From: Mycobacterium pseudokansasii
Lineage (GTDB): Bacteria > Actinomycetota > Actinomycetes > Mycobacteriales > Mycobacteriaceae
Length of the DNA stretch: 64,000 bases
Reading direction: 5' to 3'
NCBI RefSeq assembly: GCF_900566075.1
Contig: NZ_UPHU01000002.1
Location: forward strand, 53,446 to 117,445
In this document: piece by piece, positions 35,372 to 41,515 of the stretch
How positions within the stretch are numbered: position 1 is the first letter of the stretch
Layout: each line of letters opens with the position of its first letter
Translations under genes and position numbers: made by a program
Notes under the pieces: model-generated
The model's input: the letters and a program-made list of their open reading frames with translations, nothing else
Databases searched by the model: none
What the model was told of the DNA's origin: nothing

Positions 35372-36889
35372 TCATTCCCTGAGCATTGTTGCTCGGGGGA
35401 TGGGGTTGTTTCGCTCACAGCCGTCGCCGTTGAGGGCGGCGGCTTGTGTCGTGGTGGGGCAGTTCTCCACCGTCCCGGCCCGGTTGATCAGGATCCGCTT
35501 GACCTCTGTGTAGGGGGTGTAGCGGGTGATCTGGGGGTCGGTGGCCCGGTCACGAATGTTGCGGGCCGCGTTGGTTTCCGTGTCGTACACGATCCCCTGC
35601 TGCGGGCAGCCCGCAGTCTGACAGTGAACTTTCTTCCCGCGACGCACACCGAGATGTCCGCACGGATGTACTTGTTGTGATGTGTAGGCCGGGTTGACCA
35701 GCGTGACCGCAGAACCTCTGCGGCTTGGTACCGACGCCAACGCGTCAGCCAAGAATGTGCGTTGCCAGGACGCGTAGAGGCGGCTGACAGCGGGGCCGAA
35801 CTTCGACTTACCGCGCATGCCGGTGAGGTCTTCGGCGATGATGTGGTCGGTGGTGTCGACCAGGTCGTGCACCGCTTGGTAGACAACGTCTTTGGTTGCC
35901 GCGCGGTCGTGGTCGCGCTGCTGGGAGCGTTTGCGGTGGCCGAGGTTGTGGCGGTCGATGCGGGCGGCTTTAGCCCGCGCCGCGGCTGCGCGCCGGTGAT
36001 CCCCGGCCATAGCGGCCAGGTGGGCGCGGTCCAGGTGGCGGTCGCGGACACCGCGGATCTTGTTGCGTGCCTTGCCGCGGGCACAGTCACGTTCGGCGCG
36101 GGCGGTGATCACCGTGGACTGGCCTTCGCCGAAACGCCGGCCGTCGGTGGTGGTGAACACTTCGGTGACCCCGGCATCGACGGCTTCCACCGGCTTTCGG
36201 CGCGGCAGCCGTGGGCGCACACTGCTGACCTGGTGGGCGGGATAGGCGGCGGTCACCGACCAGCCGCCCTTGCCGTCAGCAGCGATCTCGATGGTGGAGC
36301 GCGGCTCCAGGTGCTCGGGCAGCGTCCCGAGGTTCAACGCCAACCGGTGCCCGCGGGTGGGGGTCATCACCGCCAGCCACAGTTGGCCCTTATGGTCGCG
36401 GCGCAGGTCATAGGAGCAGTTGTCGGCCACGATCCGCCCCGACCGTCGTGGTCGCGGTATTTTGCCGCCCAACGCGTCCCGGCAGTGACGCGACAGCCAG
36501 GGATCTTCACGCCACCGACCCGCTTTGGCCAGCGTGAGCAGTCGCCGCCGGCCATCTTTGTCCTGCGCGGTGCGGCTGTAGATGTCCGGGCGGACCTCGG
36601 TGACGATCACCGCGCGCTGCCAGGCACGGATCTTGTCAACGGTGTCTTCCACGGTGGCCCGCCACAACCGTTGCGGGACCGCATATTTGCGCGGCGACCC
36701 TTCAGCCATCAACCGGTCACGGACCTGCCGTTTGGACAGACAGGCTGTTTTCGCGCCACGAAAACGTGACCACACCTCGGCGCGGACCCGGTCCAGCTCG
36801 GCGCCCATCGCGGCGAGTATGGCGGTCTTGCCGGCGTTGAGTTCACCGACAACGGGTAGTCGTCGTGCCACGATCGCCGGTGCTGTCAC
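35372..36889 (-). CDS. tnpB: TnpB-like RNA-guided nuclease, atypical third catalytic motif
   Basis: The 505-residue protein has the TnpB RuvC layout: VDAGVTEV (Asp about 238) as motif I, HIIAEDLTGM (Glu about 353) as motif II, a zinc-finger region (HPCGHLGVRRGKKVHCQTAGC, about 408-428) and YDTETNAARNI as motif III. In the usual DxNAA form the residue two before Asn is the catalytic Asp; here it is Glu (about 438), with an Asp two residues earlier. The zinc finger has C-G-H instead of a CxxC knuckle. The gene may therefore be weakened, rearranged or repurposed. A long basic N-terminal part precedes the RuvC core. The coding end contains the presumed element end (hairpin at 35377-35398). Confidence 0.82.
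   Translation of the reverse strand: MTAPAIVARRLPVVGELNAGKTAILAAMGAELDRVRAEVWSRFRGAKTACLSKRQVRDRLMAEGSPRKYAVPQRLWRATVEDTVDKIRAWQRAVIVTEVRPDIYSRTAQDKDGRRRLLTLAKAGRWREDPWLSRHCRDALGGKIPRPRRSGRIVADNCSYDLRRDHKGQLWLAVMTPTRGHRLALNLGTLPEHLEPRSTIEIAADGKGGWSVTAAYPAHQVSSVRPRLPRRKPVEAVDAGVTEVFTTTDGRRFGEGQSTVITARAERDCARGKARNKIRGVRDRHLDRAHLAAMAGDHRRAAAARAKAARIDRHNLGHRKRSQQRDHDRAATKDVVYQAVHDLVDTTDHIIAEDLTGMRGKSKFGPAVSRLYASWQRTFLADALASVPSRRGSAVTLVNPAYTSQQVHPCGHLGVRRGKKVHCQTAGCPQQGIVYDTETNAARNIRDRATDPQITRYTPYTEVKRILINRAGTVENCPTTTQAAALNGDGCERNNPIPRATMLRE
35377..35398 (-). ncRNA. Hairpin at tnpB 3' end, candidate end of omega RNA scaffold
   Basis: On the minus strand the last codons of tnpB contain GAGCA-ACAA-TGCTC, extended by C/G pairs on both sides, just before the TGA. 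A second stem (GCCGCCGCC with GGCGACGGC, one mismatch) lies about 35 bp upstream, near 35412-35436. TnpB guide (omega) RNAs are made from this part of such elements. No expression evidence exists in the sequence. Confidence 0.35.
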
Positions 36890-37527
36890 GGCTGCACCGT
36901 ATCGGCGGGTACCGACAGATTGGAGCGGTCGGCGATGAGCTGTTTCTCATAGCGCCGCAGCCCGTAGAGGCGGCAGGAGAAGACGTGCACGATTGCCAGG
37001 AGGTCTTCGACCAGTTCTTGCTGCGGTGACAGCGTTTCCTGGTTGGCGACCACAATCTGGCAGCCGTGCTTGGTGGCCAGCCAGTCGATCAGTTCGAAAC
37101 CGAAGCGGGCCAACCGATCCCGGTGGGCGACCACGATCGTCGAGACTTCCCCGGCGATCACCTGATCGAGCAGCGCCAGGAACTTGCGGCGACGAAAGCT
37201 CATCCCGCCGCCGATCTCGGTGATCCACTGTGTGACCGCCAACCCCCGCGCGGCGCAGAACTCCTCCATCGCCGCGACTTGTGCGGCCAGGTCGTTGCGC
37301 TGCCCGGAGGAGGACACCCGGCAATACACCGCGGTACCCCGCGGTGTAGCCCCGAAACCCGGCCGTAGCACCGACCGCACATCGGCTTCGGTGAAGTATC
37401 GCTGCCCTGACAGCGTCCGCGAGGGGCTGATCAACCCTTCCCGCTCCCACCGGCGCACCGTTGACGCGGAACGGCCAACCCGCTCCGCGAACTCTGATAC
37501 CCGCAATAACTTGCTCACTACAATCAA
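36886..37527 (-). CDS. tnpA: IS607-family serine recombinase TnpA
   Basis: The 213 residues contain an N-terminal MerR-type HTH (LLRVSEFAERVGRSASTVRR, then WEREGLISPSRT) and a serine recombinase domain with AVYCRVSSSGQRNDLAAQ (catalytic Ser near 72) and VVAHRDRLARFGFELIDWL. The N-terminal DNA-binding domain is characteristic of IS607 enzymes, in contrast to resolvases with a C-terminal HTH. Length is normal and motifs are intact, so transposition should be possible. The tnpB start overlaps its stop (ATGA). Confidence 0.9.
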   Translation of the reverse strand: MIVVSKLLRVSEFAERVGRSASTVRRWEREGLISPSRTLSGQRYFTEADVRSVLRPGFGATPRGTAVYCRVSSSGQRNDLAAQVAAMEEFCAARGLAVTQWITEIGGGMSFRRRKFLALLDQVIAGEVSTIVVAHRDRLARFGFELIDWLATKHGCQIVVANQETLSPQQELVEDLLAIVHVFSCRLYGLRRYEKQLIADRSNLSVPADTVQP

Positions 37528-37580
37528 CTATACTCAGAAGTAATCAAGAAATGTTCTGCTAGTCACAGCTCTTCTCGCCA

Positions 37581-37642
37581 CTGCGGCCCGGCGCCAGGCT
37601 GGTCTCACGCCTTGGCGTGTCCAGCCCTTCGCCGGGCCGCAG
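37581..37642. terminator. Long nested hairpin downstream of the esxA-like gene
   Basis: Three stems nest within 62 bp: CTGCGGCCCGGCG/CGCCGGGCCGCAG (37581-37593 and 37630-37642), GGCTGG/CCAGCC (37597-37602 and 37621-37626) and CACGCC/GGCGTG (37606-37611 and 37614-37619), with small internal loops. It begins 29 bp after the esxA-like stop codon on the minus strand. It should terminate transcription or stabilise the abundant esx mRNA; it could also be part of the IS607 left end. Confidence 0.6.
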
Positions 37643-37670
37643 GGGTAGCGAGGGTTCTACCCGGCGCAGC

Positions 37671-37958
37671 TCAGTACTGGTGGGCCGACTGACCGTCGGC
37701 GTCGGTCATGCCGTCGTTGGCCTGCGTTAGTACGAGGCCGGCCCGAGCGATGGTTTCCTTGCTCTGGGCGTACTTATGGTTGAGCGATGCGATGACCTGC
37801 TGGAAGGCATCCGAGCCGCGGCCACCGAAGTTTTCTGCGTTGGCGTTCACCGTCTGCAGGGAGTGCTGGTGATTCTGCTCGGTCTGAGTGGCGGCCTGGG
37901 CGATCTGCTGGGCCACTTCCGCGATCTGGGGGGTCGCGTAATGAATGACTCCTGACAT
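37671..37958 (-). CDS. esxA: EsxA-like WXG100-family protein with Trp-to-Phe change
   Basis: The 95 residues form the helical-hairpin WXG100 pattern, and NFGGRGSDAFQQVIASLNHK aligns with [20 protein letters not shown] of ESAT-6. The signature Trp is Phe. The C-terminus (ANDGMTDADGQSAHQY) lacks a YxxxD/E motif, as expected for the EsxA-type partner. A strong AAAGGAC site precedes the ATG. It pairs with the upstream EsxB-like protein, 47 bp away, and would be exported by ESX-P. Confidence 0.85.
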   Translation of the reverse strand: MSGVIHYATPQIAEVAQQIAQAATQTEQNHQHSLQTVNANAENFGGRGSDAFQQVIASLNHKYAQSKETIARAGLVLTQANDGMTDADGQSAHQY

Positions 37959-38005
37959 TGCAAAGTCCTTTCGGGTGATCTATGCGTGTGTTGGGCTGGG
38001 GTGGC

Positions 38006-38317
38006 TTAAACGATGAGGTTGCTGATGCCGTTGATCATTGAGGTGTGATGCTCGTCAGCCGTGGACAGGATGGTCGCGTTGTTATACATCTTGTGCGAGT
38101 GATCGGCGAAGGCGGCGGAGAACTGCTGGCCCTGGTGCTGCAGCTGTTCGCCGACGTTCTGCATCGCCGTTCCGGCGCCACCTCTCATGGCCGGGGCGAG
38201 CGACTCCATCGCGCCGCCGAGGGCGTTCATGATCGAGGCCTGCTGATCGGAGATCTCCTGCAGGCTGCCGGCGTCCCTGCCGATGGCCTCAATATCGCCG
38301 TGAATGGGTCCTGACAT
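38006..38317 (-). CDS. esxB: EsxB-like WXG100-family protein with changed WxG and YxxxD motifs
   Basis: The 103-residue protein aligns without gaps to CFP-10 from the WxG turn onward. [10 protein letters not shown] stands for WRGAAGTAAQ, and ILSTADEHH stands for QYSRADEEQ at exactly the same distance (40 residues). Thus the Trp is Met and the Tyr of the YxxxD secretion signal is Leu, while Asp and Glu remain. In other ESX systems that Tyr is needed for export. AAAGGAC precedes the ATG. It is the presumed EccC-recognised partner of the EsxA-like protein. Confidence 0.86.
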   Translation of the reverse strand: [103 protein letters not shown]

Positions 38318-38403
38318 TGAATCGTCCTTTCAAATAAGGGATGTAGGGAAATTGTGTTGAGCCCAGGTCGGCGGGTTGGCCGCAGCGGGCGTGGAGGTCG
38401 AGG

Positions 38404-39609
38404 TCACGTGGTTCGGTCGCCGCCCCCCTCCCACGGTCGGAAGACCGCTCCCCCACTACCGGTGATCACCGGAACCGTCGTCGGCGCCCGGTACAGTGCC
38501 GCCAGCGAGGTAAGTGGCGTGCTCTTGCGTTCCTCTTTGTTCTGCTCGCCGGCGGCGTGCGCTATCGGACCCATCATGGCTCCGCTGCTGCCCATGCCGG
38601 CGCCGCTGACTTGAGCGCCGGAAGCCAAACGTGCTTCGTTGACTCGCGACAACGCAGACTCAGGTGTGGAGGACGCCGCGTTAACTGCCGGGGTTGAACC
38701 AAAGCTGGCAGGCCCGCGAAGCGCCCCGAGGCCACCGATTCCGCCGCCGCCTCCACCACCGGCACCCACCAGGTTCGCCGCGACCGGCCCACCGGCTGCG
38801 GGGGTGGCCGTAAGCCAGTCCGCAGCGGTAGCCGCCGACAGCACATCAGAGGGATTGCCGCCACCCATGCCGCCCTGGAAAAGCGACATCAGCGGTTGCA
38901 TGCCCTGCTGCGGCAGCTGGGCAAGGCTGCCGAACGGTCCACCCTGGCCCAGCTGCCCGGCCATACTGCTGACCTGGCCAAGGGGCCCCATGAAGGCGGT
39001 CATCGCCTGCTCGCCGCCAGCACTGAGCAGGTCAGCGGACTTCTCCTGCGGTGCTGGCATGGAGGGGGTGGCTCCTCCACTGGCGGTCGCCGGCGGGGGA
39101 GGAGGCAAGGGGGGAAGGGCCTGCATCGGCATGGATGCCGCGGCGTACTCGTACTTGTTCGACGCCGAGGTAACCCACATCCGACCGTAGTTGGCGCGGT
39201 TGGCCATAATCGCAGGTGTAAGCATGCCCAGGAAATTGTGGGCCTGCAGCGAGCCGTGCTCGACCTGGTTCTCCCCGATTTCACCCGGCGTGGGGGTGGC
39301 TGCCTTAAGGGACTCGAACGCCAGGGCCACCTGGTGAATGACCGCCGCCTGTGCTTCGATCTGACCGGCCGCAGCGGCCTGCCACAGCATCAATGGCACC
39401 TTCGCCAGCACTGCCAGTTCCCCGGTCGGGTCCGGCCACGACATCGCCAGCGCAGCGTTGATCGCTTCCTGACCGCCCAGGTTCGCGATCAGCCCGGCGG
39501 CCACGCTGACCAAATTCTCAGCGGCGGCCACGAAAGTGGACGCGCCAGGCCCGAACCAAAAGCCCGCGCTGTTCACCTCTGGTGGATCTGCACCCCATTC
39601 GCCCGCCAT
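38404..39609 (-). CDS. PPE-family protein of the ESX-P locus
   Basis: The 401-residue protein starts MAGEWGADPPEVNSAGFWFG, followed by PGASTFVAAAENLVSVAAGL, a clear PPE N-terminus. The WxG turn of PPE proteins is SWPDPTG here (Gly replaced by Asp). The PPE domain ends near residue 175 and is followed by a Pro/Gly/Met-rich region and a basic tail, as in PPE68-type proteins of ESX loci. It would pair with the PE protein encoded just upstream and be bound by EspG. The gap to esxB is 86 bp. Confidence 0.87.
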   Translation of the reverse strand: MAGEWGADPPEVNSAGFWFGPGASTFVAAAENLVSVAAGLIANLGGQEAINAALAMSWPDPTGELAVLAKVPLMLWQAAAAGQIEAQAAVIHQVALAFESLKAATPTPGEIGENQVEHGSLQAHNFLGMLTPAIMANRANYGRMWVTSASNKYEYAAASMPMQALPPLPPPPPATASGGATPSMPAPQEKSADLLSAGGEQAMTAFMGPLGQVSSMAGQLGQGGPFGSLAQLPQQGMQPLMSLFQGGMGGGNPSDVLSAATAADWLTATPAAGGPVAANLVGAGGGGGGGIGGLGALRGPASFGSTPAVNAASSTPESALSRVNEARLASGAQVSGAGMGSSGAMMGPIAHAAGEQNKEERKSTPLTSLAALYRAPTTVPVITGSGGAVFRPWEGGGDRTT

Positions 39610-39644
39610 CGTATGGCCTCAATCCCCGATCATCCAGCGGTCCG

Positions 39645-39953
39645 TTAAACAATTCCGCCGATGGCGGCGTAGTTCACCGCATCTGCCAGGTCGACGATGC
39701 CCGCCGAGGTTCCCACCGCAACGCCATGCGCGGCATGGAACGCCGCACCGGCCTCAATGACCGCAGAGGCCTGGGTGGCCAACTCCACAATCTTGGCGGC
39801 GTTGGCCGCGCTGATCTCCTCCAGCCCCGGGGGCACCACGGCCGACGACGCTGCCGCCTGGCCGCCGTGTGCAGCGGCTTCACCGGACAGCGCGGCCGCA
39901 GCACCCGAGGCCCCGGTCACTGCCTCGGGCTCGATCATGATGAATGGCTCCAT
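39645..39953 (-). CDS. PE-family protein of the ESX-P locus, Tyr of YxxxE replaced
   Basis: The 102-residue protein consists of a PE domain only, starting MEPFIMIEPEAVTGASGAAA. Counting from the AFH motif, the usual SYAAAEAAN reads IVDLADAVN here, so Tyr is Val and Glu is Asp, with the following Asn kept and no gaps. Otherwise length and helix pattern fit PE35-type proteins. ATG 39953 was chosen because GAGGAG precedes it; a longer in-frame start lacks a site. PE, PPE, esxB and esxA follow in the order seen in ESX-1. Confidence 0.82.
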   Translation of the reverse strand: MEPFIMIEPEAVTGASGAAAALSGEAAAHGGQAAASSAVVPPGLEEISAANAAKIVELATQASAVIEAGAAFHAAHGVAVGTSAGIVDLADAVNYAAIGGIV

Positions 39954-40052
39954 AGGAAACTCCTCACTAGCTAGAGATTGAAATGCACTGCTTGCCCAAC
40001 AGTCTAACCACAAAGAAGCAGATAACAGAACACGTAAACGTCGTATTGTTCA

Positions 40053-41378
40053 CTAATCATGCAGCGCCATTGACCTGTCGGCCTCGTCGCCTGCCGCGGA
40101 GCGCAACGCTTTGAGCGAATGAGTCTTGTCACATTCCTCGGCGAGCCCCAGGTCGATGGTGTAGCGGACGTGGCCTTCGCGGTGATGGGCGGCGCGTTCT
40201 TCGCTGACCCGGATCGCGATCTCGTCGACAGCGGCTTCGATCTGTTCCCGCGGGCTGCGGTCGTCGTCATCGACCTCGATCGGCAACTGCGCACCGATGA
40301 TTTCCACCAGATCGGCGCGGGTGAACGCCGCCTTATCGATGCTCGCCGCAATCTCAGCGATACGCTGCCGATCGAGCACCGCCGGGGCTGCCCGGCGCTG
40401 CTTACGCGCGGCCCGATTGGCGTCAAAATCAAAGCGGAACCCGCGCGGGTCCTCTCTCCACTGCTGACGTAACTGCGCCCACGACAAGCCTTCGGGCTGG
40501 GCTGGCCGGGTCGCTTTTTGCGCGGCCGCCAGCTGCGCTGGGGTCGGTTGCCCATCGATGAGAGTGAGGTGGTCATCAGCCCATTCCTGCAACTGGGTGC
40601 TACGTCGGGAGTGCGCTTTGACCACCTCGGGATCGATGCCGACGAGCTCGGCCATCCCGGTGTGCGGGTTGATCGGTTCCCACTCCGCGCCGATCGACTG
40701 GGTCAGCGCTCGGCGCATGGTGGCCTGATAGATGACCCCGCCGGCCTTGGCCTCATGCCACAACGAGTGGGTGTCCACGGCGGCGAGTTTGCCGTCCGCG
40801 CGGGCCTGCTTGTTGGGCACGATGACGTGGGTATTCAGGTGCGGATCACCCGCACGCGACGTTTCGTGCTGGTAGGCCGCCGCGACCAAACCCGGTAGTC
40901 GTTGGAGGTCTTTTTTACCGGTGACGTTGTTGTGCACGCGGGTGTACCCGGCGTGCTGATGAACGTATTCGAGGGCTTCTTTCACCCCAAGGTTGTGAGC
41001 GTCAAGGACGGCTTTTCCCACCAGGTCACTGCCGTATGCCCGCAACAAGCTCACACTCTTGGGCGCGCAAAACGTCGCGTCGATGCCGTGGTTGTCCTTC
41101 GGCCCGAACGCCTGTCCGCGCGCCCCGTTGGGCGCGATTCCCTCGTCGAGCCAGCGCGCCACGGTGTCCAAATCGGCCAGCCCACTCGCGCGCTGCTCAT
41201 CGGTCAAACCGACCAGTTCGGCGGCAGTGTCAGCGTCCCCAACGACTATCCACAGCGGGGCTCGGGTGTCATGTTCGGAGTAGCCATTGGCCGCTGCCGC
41301 GTCCTTGGCCGCCTGGCCGGCCCGGCGGGCGGTGTGGTTGTAGTAGTTGATCGACCTCAGCGGCGAGCACGTCAACAT
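40053..41378 (-). CDS. MobF-type relaxase domain protein without helicase
   Basis: The 441-residue protein begins MLTCSPLRSINYYNHTA; the Tyr pair at 12-13 is at the catalytic position of TrwC/TraI relaxases. AYQHETSRAGDPHLNTH (about 165-181) supplies the three metal-binding His. FCAPKSVSLLRA and GYTRVHNNVTGKKDL are further family motifs. The protein stops at the hinge where full-length MobF proteins continue into the helicase, after RYTIDLGLAEE. It lies between eccCb and the PE gene, inside the ESX-P locus, with an oriT-like hairpin upstream. The start was chosen because the catalytic Tyr follows directly; the longer frame reads through the hairpin. Confidence 0.85.
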   Translation of the reverse strand: MLTCSPLRSINYYNHTARRAGQAAKDAAAANGYSEHDTRAPLWIVVGDADTAAELVGLTDEQRASGLADLDTVARWLDEGIAPNGARGQAFGPKDNHGIDATFCAPKSVSLLRAYGSDLVGKAVLDAHNLGVKEALEYVHQHAGYTRVHNNVTGKKDLQRLPGLVAAAYQHETSRAGDPHLNTHVIVPNKQARADGKLAAVDTHSLWHEAKAGGVIYQATMRRALTQSIGAEWEPINPHTGMAELVGIDPEVVKAHSRRSTQLQEWADDHLTLIDGQPTPAQLAAAQKATRPAQPEGLSWAQLRQQWREDPRGFRFDFDANRAARKQRRAAPAVLDRQRIAEIAASIDKAAFTRADLVEIIGAQLPIEVDDDDRSPREQIEAAVDEIAIRVSEERAAHHREGHVRYTIDLGLAEECDKTHSLKALRSAAGDEADRSMALHD

Positions 41379-41424
41379 CTGCGACCACCGCCACCCGCAC
41401 CGTCCCGAGGCCGATCGGCCCGCC

Positions 41425-41451
41425 GTTGTGGCGCACGAAGTGCGCCACAAC
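41425..41451. other. Candidate oriT: perfect 11-bp inverted repeat upstream of the relaxase gene
   Basis: GTTGTGGCGCA (41425-41435) and TGCGCCACAAC (41441-41451) form a perfect hairpin with a 5-nt loop, 47 bp upstream of the relaxase start. MobF oriT sites carry such a hairpin next to nic, commonly beside the relaxase gene. A second imperfect dyad (CTTGTACA, spacer AAA, TGTGCAAG) follows immediately at about 41456-41474. No T tract suggests termination. The nic base cannot be placed. Confidence 0.5.
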
Positions 41452-41515
41452 CAGGCTTGTACAAAATGTGCAAGAATACCCAATACCTCTGTACCGCAGG
41501 TGCTGCCGACACTAT

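Larger units (their letters stand above)
35372..37540 (-). mobile_element. IS607-family element between esxA-like and espG genes
   Basis: A serine recombinase gene (tnpA) and a tnpB gene overlap by 4 bp on the minus strand, which is the IS607 organisation. Such elements have no terminal inverted repeats and make no target duplication, so the ends cannot be fixed by eye; the limits given are the coding ends plus a short upstream piece. The element splits the ESX-P locus at a point where other ESX loci run esxA-to-espG or espI without interruption. Confidence 0.8.

Noticed and set aside
35762..36769. 335-aa plus-strand ORF opposite tnpB
   Set aside because: It is a shadow of tnpB, which has RuvC and zinc-finger motifs. 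The plus frame shows no domain.
41379..41483. Longer start of the relaxase-domain protein
   Set aside because: It would translate the oriT-like hairpin into a Trp/Arg-rich leader. MobF relaxases begin close to the catalytic Tyr, as MLTCSPLRSINYY does.
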